Assembly: GCA_015056255.1 (NCBI GenBank)
Contig: SVGP01000003.1
Coordinates: 1 to 64,000, forward strand
From: Clostridiales bacterium
GTDB lineage: Bacteria; Bacillota; Clostridia; Christensenellales; Aristaeellaceae
Reading direction: 5' to 3'
DNA: 64,000 nucleotides
Shown here piece after piece: positions 54,917-63,435 of this stretch; position 1 is the first letter of the stretch, and every line of letters starts with the position of its first letter. The notes beneath the pieces were generated by a model, which was given only the letters and a program-made list of their open reading frames with translations, was not told the origin of the DNA and did no database searches. A program made the translations under genes and the position numbers.

Positions 54917-56505
54917 TTTTCCTCCCGTAAAAAGCTTTCGCCCACGCGGATGCCGTCAACTGCTGCGGACAGTATGCCGCCCGCATAGCCCGCGCCTTCG
55001 CCCGCCGGATACAGCCCCGAAACCAGCGACTGCATGCTTTCTGCGCTTCTTAAAACGCGAACGGGCGAGGACGAGCGGGTTTCAACGCCGGTTAAAACCG
55101 CGTCCGGATGCGCAAAGCCCTTGATTTTTCTGTCAAAAGCGATAATCGCTTCCTTAAGGCCGCTTGACGCAAACTCAGGAAGGCATTTTTCAAGATTGGT
55201 CCACGTAACGCCCGGGCGATAGGTGGGATGAACGCTTTTCGCATCCTTGGATGCTTTACCATTTAAAAAGTCGCCAACCAGCTGCGCGGGTGCAAAGTAA
55301 TTGCTGCCGCCGAGCTGAAACGCCTTTTCCTCCCACTCTCTTTGGAATTTGACGCCCGCAAGCACGCCGTCCTCCTGAGGAAAATCGTCGACTCTTACGT
55401 CGACGAGAAGCGCGCTGTTGCAGTTTTCACCGTCGCGCGCATAGGGGCTCATGCCGTTTGAGACCACGCCGCCTTCTTCGCTGGAGGAGGCGACGACGTA
55501 GCCGCCCGGGCACATGCAAAACGTATACGCGCCGCGTCCGGAGGACAGATGCGCATTGAGTTTATAATCCGCTGCGCCAAGCGCGGGATGAACGCTTGCG
55601 CTTCCGTACTGCGCGAAATTGAGCCACTTCTGGCTGTGCTCGATGCGCGCGCCGATGGAAAACGGCTTTCTTTCCATGGGAACGCCCGCAGATTCGAGCA
55701 TTTCAAACGTATCCCTCGCGCTGTGTCCGACAGCCAGAATCACGCCGCAGGTGGGGATGGTTTCGGTTTTGCCGGAGGTATTTTGAGTTTCAACGGCGGC
55801 TACACGGCCATCTGATACGAAGATTTTTGTAAGCTTGGTTTCAAATCTTACATCGCCGCCGAGCCTTTCGATTTCAAGGCGGATATTTTTAACCACACCC
55901 GGAAGCCTGTCCGTTCCGATGTGCGGCTTGGCTTCGTATAAAATTTCCTCCGGCGCACCGGCTTTATAAAGTTCGTTTAAAACGTATCTGCAGCGAACAT
56001 CCTTGATGCCGGTATTGAGCTTTCCGTCTGAAAACGCGCCCGCGCCGCCCTCGCCGAACTGGATATTGCTGACAGGCGAAAACGCGCCGCCTGCAAAGAA
56101 GGCATCCACCGTCTTTTTGCGCGCGTCCACATCCTGACCACGCTCCAGCACGATGGGCTTTAAGCCCCTTTTCGCAAGCGTCAGCGCGGCGAACAGCCCG
56201 CACGGGCCAAGGCCTACGACCACGGGGCGGTTTTCGGGCAGGGTTTTGTCTTCCTCTACATGCCAGAGAACCTCTTTATCCGACACAGCGGCGTTTTTCG
56301 GAAGCTTTTTCGGCATCCTTTTTACGTCCGCTTCGATTGTGCACACAAAATGGACGTCGCCCTTATCGCGCGCGTCCACGCTTTTCTTTAAAAGTTTTAC
56401 GGATGTTATTTCATTTTCCTTAACGCCCAGAAGACGCGCCGCAACGGGGACAAGCGGGCGAAGCGATTCGTCCAGGGTGATTTTCACATTGGTAATTCTG
56501 ATCAT
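54913..56505 (-). CDS. FAD-dependent oxidoreductase (COG2509-like)
   Basis: A 530-residue flavoprotein. An N-terminal domain of about 90 residues (RITNVKITLDESLRPL..) precedes the FAD-binding Rossmann fold, VVGLGPCGLFAALTLAKRGLKPIVLERG. Further family motifs are GGAGAFSDGKLNTGIKD, VILAVGHSARDTFEML and CMCPGGYVVASSSEEGG, ending with an FAD-contacting GEGAGYAGGILSAAVDG. These are annotated as NAD/FAD-utilising dehydrogenases; substrate unknown. I start at ATG 56505, which overlaps the preceding stop (ATGA). Confidence 0.88.
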   Translation of the reverse strand: MIRITNVKITLDESLRPLVPVAARLLGVKENEITSVKLLKKSVDARDKGDVHFVCTIEADVKRMPKKLPKNAAVSDKEVLWHVEEDKTLPENRPVVVGLGPCGLFAALTLAKRGLKPIVLERGQDVDARKKTVDAFFAGGAFSPVSNIQFGEGGAGAFSDGKLNTGIKDVRCRYVLNELYKAGAPEEILYEAKPHIGTDRLPGVVKNIRLEIERLGGDVRFETKLTKIFVSDGRVAAVETQNTSGKTETIPTCGVILAVGHSARDTFEMLESAGVPMERKPFSIGARIEHSQKWLNFAQYGSASVHPALGAADYKLNAHLSSGRGAYTFCMCPGGYVVASSSEEGGVVSNGMSPYARDGENCNSALLVDVRVDDFPQEDGVLAGVKFQREWEEKAFQLGGSNYFAPAQLVGDFLNGKASKDAKSVHPTYRPGVTWTNLEKCLPEFASSGLKEAIIAFDRKIKGFAHPDAVLTGVETRSSSPVRVLRSAESMQSLVSGLYPAGEGAGYAGGILSAAVDGIRVGESFLREEK

Positions 56506-57731
56506 AGGCTGATTGCAGCCATCCTTCCTGCAAGTGTTCCGCTGGCCCAAGCCCAGGTGAGGTTGTAGCCTCCGCAGGGGCCGGTCACATCCAAAAGTTC
56601 GCCTGCAGCGTACAGGCCGGGGAGAATACGCGACTCCATGGTTTTGTCGTCAAAATCCTTCGTGTCCGCGCCGCCCAGCATAACCTGGCACACGTCAAAG
56701 CCGCCGATGCCCGTGACGGGGCAGATCCATTCGGTGAGCTCCTTGGCGGTTTTCTGAATTTCATCTGACGTTAAGGTGGACGCGCACCTTGAAAGCGGTG
56801 TAACGCCTGCGCGTTTAAAGGCCGCCTGCGCAATTCTTTTTGCGACCACGCCCGTCAAAAATTCATCAAGCGTTCTGTCGGGAAACAGATTTTTTCTTTT
56901 TTCGAGAAATCTTTCCGCTTCCGCCTTGTTCATCGGAAGGGGCGACATTTTAAGGAAAAGCGGCTTGCCCTTTGAAAGCGGGTTTGCCGCATAAAGCGAC
57001 AGCTGCATAGCCGCAATGCCCGAAACGCCGTTTTCGGAAAACAGAATTTCGCCCGTTTCCTTGGCGATTTCCTTTTCACCCTCAAAAAGCGCGATCTCGC
57101 CCTGATATTTCATGCCCTTAAGGCCGCCGACATCATTTGGGTTTGTTTTAAGATAGGAAAGCGCGGGCAGACACTTTTGAAACGAATGGCCCAGCGGCTT
57201 TAAAAGCGTCTGAAAAGCGTTGTTTCCGCCAAGCTTCGGCTGCGCCATGGAGCCGGTTGCGAGGATGACGCGCTTTGCAAAAACAACATCGCCGTTAACG
57301 GAGGTGATTTTGAATTTCCCTTTTTTGCCTTCGATTTTGGAAACCTGAAAATCAGTGGTTTCCGTAACGCCCGCTTCCTGACAGGTGAAGCGCAGACAAT
57401 CCAGAACCGCGCCCGCCTGATTGCTTAAAGGGTAGGCAAGGCCGTTTTCGTTTACTTTGATTTCAAGACCGACGGAGGCAAAAAATGCGTCCTTGTCAAA
57501 GGTTGTAAGGGCATGCCTTGCAAACGCCTTCGCGCCGAAAAACTTGTCGCAGGAGGCGTTTTCGTTGTATAAATTGCATCTGCCGTTGCCTGTGGCCAGC
57601 AGCTTTTTTCCCGTGCGCGGATATTTCTCGAGGATTTCCACGCGCACATTTCCGTTCATTTTCGCCGAAACAGCGGCGGCAAGCCCGCTGGCTCCGCCGC
57701 CGATGATGGCAATATCCGTATGCTTTTCCAT
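56502..57731 (-). CDS. NAD(P)/FAD-dependent oxidoreductase (HI0933/YhiN/BaiN family)
   Basis: A 409-residue flavoprotein of the HI0933 family. The FAD site is IAIIGGGASGLAAAVSAKM, then EKYPRTGKKLLATGNGRCN, ILATGSMAQPKLGG and the C-terminal YAAGELLDVTGPCGGYNLTWAWASGTLAG. One homologue, BaiN of Clostridium scindens, reduces a bile-acid intermediate; most members have no known substrate, so that role is not assumed. ATG 57731 follows the HelD stop after one base, so translation is probably coupled. Confidence 0.88.
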   Translation of the reverse strand: MEKHTDIAIIGGGASGLAAAVSAKMNGNVRVEILEKYPRTGKKLLATGNGRCNLYNENASCDKFFGAKAFARHALTTFDKDAFFASVGLEIKVNENGLAYPLSNQAGAVLDCLRFTCQEAGVTETTDFQVSKIEGKKGKFKITSVNGDVVFAKRVILATGSMAQPKLGGNNAFQTLLKPLGHSFQKCLPALSYLKTNPNDVGGLKGMKYQGEIALFEGEKEIAKETGEILFSENGVSGIAAMQLSLYAANPLSKGKPLFLKMSPLPMNKAEAERFLEKRKNLFPDRTLDEFLTGVVAKRIAQAAFKRAGVTPLSRCASTLTSDEIQKTAKELTEWICPVTGIGGFDVCQVMLGGADTKDFDDKTMESRILPGLYAAGELLDVTGPCGGYNLTWAWASGTLAGRMAAISL

Positions 57732-57732
57732 A

Positions 57733-59871
57733 TTACAGAACGATTCCAAGGTCGCTGATCAGTTTTTTCCCGCCCAGAAGGGTCAGGGAATGCAGCGCGC
57801 GGGAGCAGGCGGTATACAGCCTTCTGCGTTCGCCGTCCGACAAACGCGCGTCCTCCCACACGACGACCACGGCGTCGAATTCAAGTCCTTTCATCAAGTG
57901 ATAGCCGCCGACGGAAATATCACCGGGATCGGTCAAAATATCCTCGTCGCTTCCGTCCAGAAGGTGCGCCTTCGGGATAAAGTCGGAAATGCGCTTGGCC
58001 TCGTGAACGGTTCTTGTGATGACGGCAATGGATTTATAGCCTGCGTCCACAAGTTCCTTTACCGCATCCACGATTTTCTGATCGGTTGCAACGTCCACCT
58101 TCGGCATATCGCCCTCGCGTCCAAACGGCACAACCTGCTCGGAATCCGGCAAAATCGCGTTGCACAGGCGCGTGATGGGCAGCGTTGAGCGGTAGCATCG
58201 GGTAAGCGTAACCAGCGGCGCATCCGGCGTCTGGAAGCAGTCGTTCCATCTTTTGGGATCGCAGGGCGGAAGCGCGGGGCAGGTGCGCTGCTTGGGATCG
58301 CCCAAGAGCGTGACCTGCGTCTGGGGATAATAGAGATTGAGCATCGAGAGCGCAACGTCCGCATAGTCCTGCGCTTCGTCCACGATCAGATGGCGCATGT
58401 TTTTATCGGGCGACGCAAAGCCGAGCGCGAGCATGACGTATGCAATGGCCGGCGCGTCCTCCCACCAGACGTATTTCGCGTCCGCGTTTTCCTGCGCGGC
58501 CCTTTCCAGAATTTCCGGCGCGTTTTTCAGCGCGCGCACATAGAGCTTGGGCCCGTCCTGGTTTAAAAGCTGCTTGATTTTCTGCTTGACCGGCTGAAGC
58601 CTTTGGGAAACGGCAAAGCGCGTAGCCATTTCAAGGTCTTTTCCGCGATAGCTTTTGATGAGCTGAGATTCATACTGCTTATACAGCGACTTTTCCCACG
58701 CTTCAAGGCGGTTATTGAGTACCGTCTGGATGCGGATGAGCCTGAGCGCGGGACTTAAGAGGTTATAGTCCACGCGATACAAGCGCGTAAGCTCGCTTTT
58801 TGAAATCAAAACGTTTTTTCCAAGCGCGATATCTTCAAATTCCGGGCCGGTGCGCATAAATTCCTGAACGAAAGCGCGCATCATTTCCAAAAATTCCCTG
58901 CCGCTTTTATAGCGCACGCTGTCGCGCCTTAAGGTGTTGGTTTCGTCAAGCAGGGCTTCGGTCTGCATAAGCGGCATTTCTACCCTTGCGTTTATGAGGT
59001 CGGAGCAGATTTTGTGGAGCGTAATGGTGGCCGTGTTTTCTTCGCCAAGCTCCGGAAGCACGGTTGAAATGTATTCGGAGAAGGAATTGCTGGGGGAAAG
59101 AACGGCGATGCGCTTTGCGTCCAGATGATCGCGCTGACGATACATGAGAAACGCGGCTCTGTGCATGGCAACGCTGGTTTTTCCGCTGCCCGCGCCGCCG
59201 ACAACGGACAAAAGCTTTACGTTTTCATAGCGGATGGCGCGGTTCTGCTCCGTCTGGATGGTGGAAACGATGTTTCGGATGTGGCGGCTGGTTGCGCCGG
59301 AAAGAATGTCCAACAGCAATCCGTCGTCAATGCCGATATCCGTGTCCACAAAATAGACGAGCTTGCCGTTTTCCATTTTATACTGGCGCTTTAAGTGCAT
59401 CTCGCCCTTGATTTCGCCCATCGGACTCATGTAGGAAACCTTACCCGGCATGGCGTCGTAATACAGGCTTGAAATCGGAGCACGCCAGTCGTGCACAAGG
59501 AGCGTTCCGTCGTGATCCTTTAAGGAATACAGGCCGATGACGATTTTTTCCCTTTCGCCGCCGTTTTCGGTAAAATCGATGCGGGCGAAAAACGGGGAAA
59601 GCAGCATTTTTTCATATCTTTGCGCCTGATTGTCCGTGAGCGCCTTTCGGGCGAGGAAGCGGTCGACCTCGGTAGCGAGCTGTTCCATATCCTGAACCGA
59701 GAGCGCGGTGGGCTTGAGTCTCAGCTCTTCCCAAGCGTCGGCCAGCAGCGCGCGGATGGAGGAAATATGGCCTCTGGAATAATCCTTGGACCTTTCAATC
59801 ACCGCTAAAAGCAGCTGTTGAACATATGCAGTATACTCCTGTTCTCTTGAAAGCTCCAGCGCTTTGTCCAT
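57733..59871 (-). CDS. helD: HelD-like UvrD/Rep superfamily helicase
   Basis: A 712-residue superfamily 1 helicase of the HelD/IVD type. These remove stalled RNA polymerase and recycle it. An N-terminal coiled arm (about 1-90) and the HelD landmark VHDWRAPISSLYYD precede Walker A VVGGAGSGKTSVAMHRA (about 202-218). The rest of the motor follows: IAVLSPSNSFSEYI, LIVDEAQDYADVAL (motif II), LLGDPKQRTCPALPP and GLEFDAVVVVWEDARL. Start ATG 59871 follows GGGAGGG; first gene of the four-gene operon. Confidence 0.9.
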   Translation of the reverse strand: MDKALELSREQEYTAYVQQLLLAVIERSKDYSRGHISSIRALLADAWEELRLKPTALSVQDMEQLATEVDRFLARKALTDNQAQRYEKMLLSPFFARIDFTENGGEREKIVIGLYSLKDHDGTLLVHDWRAPISSLYYDAMPGKVSYMSPMGEIKGEMHLKRQYKMENGKLVYFVDTDIGIDDGLLLDILSGATSRHIRNIVSTIQTEQNRAIRYENVKLLSVVGGAGSGKTSVAMHRAAFLMYRQRDHLDAKRIAVLSPSNSFSEYISTVLPELGEENTATITLHKICSDLINARVEMPLMQTEALLDETNTLRRDSVRYKSGREFLEMMRAFVQEFMRTGPEFEDIALGKNVLISKSELTRLYRVDYNLLSPALRLIRIQTVLNNRLEAWEKSLYKQYESQLIKSYRGKDLEMATRFAVSQRLQPVKQKIKQLLNQDGPKLYVRALKNAPEILERAAQENADAKYVWWEDAPAIAYVMLALGFASPDKNMRHLIVDEAQDYADVALSMLNLYYPQTQVTLLGDPKQRTCPALPPCDPKRWNDCFQTPDAPLVTLTRCYRSTLPITRLCNAILPDSEQVVPFGREGDMPKVDVATDQKIVDAVKELVDAGYKSIAVITRTVHEAKRISDFIPKAHLLDGSDEDILTDPGDISVGGYHLMKGLEFDAVVVVWEDARLSDGERRRLYTACSRALHSLTLLGGKKLISDLGIVL

Positions 59872-59911
59872 TCCGATCCCTCCCTTGGCGTAAATCACCT
59901 TTGATTCGATT

Positions 59912-59939
59912 ATTATAGCATAGTCTTTGCCAATTGTAA
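59912..59939 (-). promoter_or_regulatory. Extended -10 promoter for the helD operon
   Basis: TTACAA (59939-59934), 16 bp, TATAAT (59917-59912) with TGC before the -10, minus strand. Confidence 0.75.
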
Positions 59940-60068
59940 AGTTATAATGTATTTGAAATCAATTTTAGATGAATTTGCATTCCGTCAAGGTTTATTTATC
60001 TCAAGCGTGCATATACTAAAGGATACCGGCGCAGCCGGAATTTATCCATGGAGGCCGCTTTTCGGACT

Positions 60069-60281
60069 ATGAAAAAGAACATTTTACTCATTGCCCTTGT
60101 CATCTGCATGCTTCTTATGACCGCTTGCGCAAATAAAGAGGACGTTTCGCCCTCGCCCACGGTGCCTGCTGCAACGATCCCCGCAGAGAACGACGCCAAC
60201 AACCCCATTACGACAAATGTACCCGAACCGACCGTGCCTGCGGCGACTGCAACGCCCGCAAGCACAGAAAGCGTGCAGTAA
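60069..60281 (+). CDS. Small lipoprotein
   Basis: About 70 residues: signal peptide with lipobox LMTAC (Cys near 20) and a low-complexity tail of Pro, Thr and Ala containing two PTVPAAT repeats. Likely a lipid-anchored surface peptide of unknown role. Start uncertain: ATG 60069 gives a proper signal peptide but its GGAGG is 14 bases away; ATG 60048 would include that GGAGG in the coding part. Confidence 0.65.
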   Translation: MKKNILLIALVICMLLMTACANKEDVSPSPTVPAATIPAENDANNPITTNVPEPTVPAATATPASTESVQ

Positions 60282-60310
60282 AGAGCGCATTTCGCTTGAT
60301 ATCGATAAGA

Positions 60311-60347
60311 CGGGGCTTTATGCATTTGTTTGCATAAAGCCCGTTTT
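60311..60347 (+). terminator. Intrinsic terminator of the small lipoprotein gene
   Basis: GGGCTTTATGCA pairs with TGCATAAAGCCC (60313-60342), followed by GTTTTT. It also separates the converging kinase gene. Confidence 0.92.
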
Positions 60348-61207
60348 TACGCCTGTTCGCTTTTTTCTCTTTCCGCTAAAAGATTTCCCGCCGCGCGCAT
60401 ACCGCGAAGAGCAGCTTCCTTTGCGCTTTCGTTCATCGCCGCGCCCAGCGTGAGCCCCGCGCACATGGCGTCGCCCGCGCCGTTGGCCTGACAGGTATAC
60501 ACCTTTTCGGGCATTATTCCGCCAATTTCGTTTTCGTCCGCGTAGATGCAGCCGGCGTCGCCCATTGAAACCACCACGCGCTTTACGCCCATTTCAGCAA
60601 GCATGCTCGCCGCAAGCCGCGGATTGTCAGCGCCGGTCAGATACATCGCTTCCAGCGCGTTGGGCTTGAATGCGGCCAAACGGCTCAGATGCGGCTTTAA
60701 GCGGTCAATCTTTGCACAGCTGACCGGGTCGGCAGTAATCGGCTTATGGACATTTTCAAAAATATAGGAAAGGCTTTCGGGCGAAAGGTTTGCATCCACC
60801 ACTACTACATCCGCCTTTTGGATTTCGCAAAGCACGCTTTTTAGATATTCGGGCGTAATCTCGGATATCAGGCTCATGTCGTTGATGGCCAGCGCCATAT
60901 CGCCGCCCGGCTCGTGGATGGACAAATAAACAGAGGCGTTCGACGCGCTTTCTTTTGCAAAGGAAAGATCGATATTTTTGATTCTCGCGTCGTTTTTCAG
61001 CATATGCCCTGCAAAATCATCGCTTACGCAGGTAAAAAGAGACGTATCGGCGCCCAGACGCGCCAATTGCTCTGCAATGTTTCTTCCGACGCCGCCGGCA
61101 GAGAAGCGGATTTTTCCGATGTTGCTGTCGCGCATCAAAAGCGCGCTTTCGGAAATGCCCACAACGTCAAAATTCATGCCGCCAATGACAGCCGCCTTCA
61201 AATTCAT
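60347..61207 (-). CDS. PfkB family carbohydrate/nucleoside kinase
   Basis: A 286-residue ribokinase-fold enzyme. The N-terminal GGMNFDVVG and the FSAGGVGRNIAEQLARLG loop match PfkB signature 1. The catalytic GANGAGD motif reads CQANGAGDAMCAGLTLGAAM, and FKPNALEAMYLTGA fits the family. The subgroup resembles pseudouridine kinase (PsuK), but no psuG neighbour supports this, so the substrate stays open. ATG 61207 overlaps the recQ stop by 4 bp; the long upstream open frame belongs to recQ. Confidence 0.85.
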   Translation of the reverse strand: MNLKAAVIGGMNFDVVGISESALLMRDSNIGKIRFSAGGVGRNIAEQLARLGADTSLFTCVSDDFAGHMLKNDARIKNIDLSFAKESASNASVYLSIHEPGGDMALAINDMSLISEITPEYLKSVLCEIQKADVVVVDANLSPESLSYIFENVHKPITADPVSCAKIDRLKPHLSRLAAFKPNALEAMYLTGADNPRLAASMLAEMGVKRVVVSMGDAGCIYADENEIGGIMPEKVYTCQANGAGDAMCAGLTLGAAMNESAKEAALRGMRAAGNLLAEREKSEQA

Positions 61208-63375
61208 TCGTTCTCCGCCTCCCATTCGTAAATGGCTTTGAGAATCTGATTTCCATATCTCTGCTTTTTGGCTTCGCCGATGCCGTTTACGTTCAAAAGT
61301 TCCACAAGCGTGTGCGGGCGTTTTGCGCAAAGGTCCTTTAAGCTTGCATCCGTCAAAATCATAAACGGATAAACCTTCTCCGTCTGCGCCAGCATCATGC
61401 GCACAGCGCGAAGATATTCAAAAAGGCTCCTGTCGGGCGAGGACAAAGCGGCTGTTGTCTTCGGCTTTGTCTTATTCGCTTTCTGCGCCTTCGTCAGTGG
61501 CATATGTTTAAGGGTCATATTCATTTCGCCGGACAGAAGCATCGGCGCGTTTTTCCCAAGCATCACAACCGGGTATTTTCCGTCTGTGCGCATAAGAAAC
61601 GCTTTTTCAATCAAAGCATCCAGAATTTCACTGACAGATGCATGATCATACATGGAAAGCGTGCCGTAGGAAGCAAAGCGCGAAAGGCCAAACTGCATCA
61701 CCTTTTCGCTTTTGCTGCCTCTCAGCGCATCCACGATCACGCCCGCGCCATATCGCCCGCCGCTGTCTTTTACGAGCCTTACAATCGGAAACGCAATTTC
61801 GGTAATATCAACCCGCGCTCCGCCCATTTCGCAGCCCGAGCACATGCCGCATTTTTCGTCCGCTTCCTCGCCGAAATAGTTGAGAATGTGCTTTCGCAAG
61901 CATCCGTCGGTCAAGCAATAGCCCTTCATGGCGGATAAGCGGTCTCGGGCGGTGGCCTTCAGTTTTTCAATCTGGCTTTCGGACAGATTTCCCTCTTCAC
62001 CCAGATGGTCGATGAAGAAATTCTGCGTTACCACATCCTGACGCCCGAAAAGCATCACGCATTCGGCTCTTTCGCCGTCGCGGCCCGCGCGCCCCGCCTC
62101 TTGATAATAGCTTTCGATGTCCTTTGGCATGTTGTAGTGAATGACAAAGCGAACGTCGCTTTTGTCGATGCCCATGCCAAAGGCGTTGGTAGCGACGATA
62201 ATGGGCGTTTCGTCCATGGAAAAGGCTTCCTGGTTGTTTCTGCGTTCCTCGTCCGACAGCCCTGCGTGATACATCGTGACGGGATAGCCCCTCTTTTTAA
62301 GCTTACCATGAACCTCTTCCACCGTCTTTCGCGTGGCGCAGTAAATGATGCCGCTCATGCCGGAAAATTTCTGCATAAGGTCAATGAGCGCCATAAACTT
62401 ATCATCCGGGCGCAGAACGCGAAAATACAGATTCGGCCGGTTAAAGCCCGTCACGCGCTCAAAGGGCCTTTGTAATTTCAGTATTTTCTTTATGTCGCTT
62501 CGAACCTTATCCGTCGCGGTCGCGGTGAACGCGCAGACCCGGGGACGAATCGGAAGCTGAGAAATGAATTGGGGAATATCGAGGTAGTTGGGTCTGAAAT
62601 CCTGCCCCCACTGGGAGATGCAGTGCACTTCATCCACGGCGACGAGCGATATTTTGATGGTCGAGGCCAGACGAAGAAAGCGCTCCGTCAGGAGCCGTTC
62701 CGGGGCGACATAGATGATTTTGTATTTCCCTGAAAAGGCATTTTCATAGGCCTTTCGCGCCTGACTTTCGGAAAGCGAGCTGTTCAGATATGCCGCTGCT
62801 ACGCCTGCCTGCGTCAGCGCATTCACCTGATCCTTCATAAGGGAAATGAGCGGCGAGACCACTAAGGCGCATCCGTCAAGTGCAAGAGAGGGCACCTGAT
62901 AGCAGATGGATTTGCCCGCGCCCGTGGGCATCACGCCCAGAACGTCCCTTCCTTCGATGATCTTTCGGATCACTTCCTCCTGTCCCTCGCGGAAGCCGGA
63001 ATAGCCGAAAACGGATTTCAATACCTCGTGAATGTCCCTTGCTTCGGAAACAGGCATATCCTCCATAAAAGGCGCGTCAAAATACGCATCCGCCTCCATC
63101 GGCGGCGCGTCGTAATCATCCGGCGGAGAAATCAAATCCTCCTCTTCCTCCACATAGGAAAAGCGCGGAAACGTTTTTCCGTCCCGCGTGACCATTTCCG
63201 TCCACATAGACAAGGGACGCACCCAGATTCCGTCGCCATTGGGCGTTTCCCCGCCCTCGTAAAGTGCGCGGTAAACCACCATCGGCTCATCCGTTTCCGA
63301 ATGCCGCGCGATGTACAAAAGTTCATATTCCCCGCCCTTGAAATGGCGGTATTTTCCTTTTTTCGGATATGTCAT
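61204..63375 (-). CDS. recQ: RecQ-type DNA helicase with N-terminal DUF1653 domain
   Basis: A 723-residue 3'-5' helicase. Residues 1-78 are a DUF1653 domain (KKGKYRHFKGGEYELLYIARHSET..VVYRALY..WVRPLSMWTE), usually a separate small protein, then an acidic linker. The RecQ core starts near 108: FREGQEEVIRKI, GVMPTGAGKSICYQ (Walker A), VDEVHCISQWGQDF (DEVH instead of DEAH/DECH), FTATAT, HAGLSDEER and QEAGRAGRDG. An RQC zinc site (CLTDGC..CGMCSGC), winged helix, and C-terminal HRDC domain follow. ATG 63375 has GGAG seven bases upstream; the TTG at 63387 overlaps it. Confidence 0.93.
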   Translation of the reverse strand: MTYPKKGKYRHFKGGEYELLYIARHSETDEPMVVYRALYEGGETPNGDGIWVRPLSMWTEMVTRDGKTFPRFSYVEEEEDLISPPDDYDAPPMEADAYFDAPFMEDMPVSEARDIHEVLKSVFGYSGFREGQEEVIRKIIEGRDVLGVMPTGAGKSICYQVPSLALDGCALVVSPLISLMKDQVNALTQAGVAAAYLNSSLSESQARKAYENAFSGKYKIIYVAPERLLTERFLRLASTIKISLVAVDEVHCISQWGQDFRPNYLDIPQFISQLPIRPRVCAFTATATDKVRSDIKKILKLQRPFERVTGFNRPNLYFRVLRPDDKFMALIDLMQKFSGMSGIIYCATRKTVEEVHGKLKKRGYPVTMYHAGLSDEERRNNQEAFSMDETPIIVATNAFGMGIDKSDVRFVIHYNMPKDIESYYQEAGRAGRDGERAECVMLFGRQDVVTQNFFIDHLGEEGNLSESQIEKLKATARDRLSAMKGYCLTDGCLRKHILNYFGEEADEKCGMCSGCEMGGARVDITEIAFPIVRLVKDSGGRYGAGVIVDALRGSKSEKVMQFGLSRFASYGTLSMYDHASVSEILDALIEKAFLMRTDGKYPVVMLGKNAPMLLSGEMNMTLKHMPLTKAQKANKTKPKTTAALSSPDRSLFEYLRAVRMMLAQTEKVYPFMILTDASLKDLCAKRPHTLVELLNVNGIGEAKKQRYGNQILKAIYEWEAENE

Positions 63376-63435
63376 TGGTATCTCCAAAGTAGCAATAATA
63401 GTGTGTGAACAACATTTCTCACAATAGAAGCGCTG

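Noticed and set aside
53735..63375. Possible defence island (RmuC, HelD, RecQ, methyltransferase at 38678)
   Set aside because: All are housekeeping families here, with no nuclease, toxin or phage gene and no compositional break.
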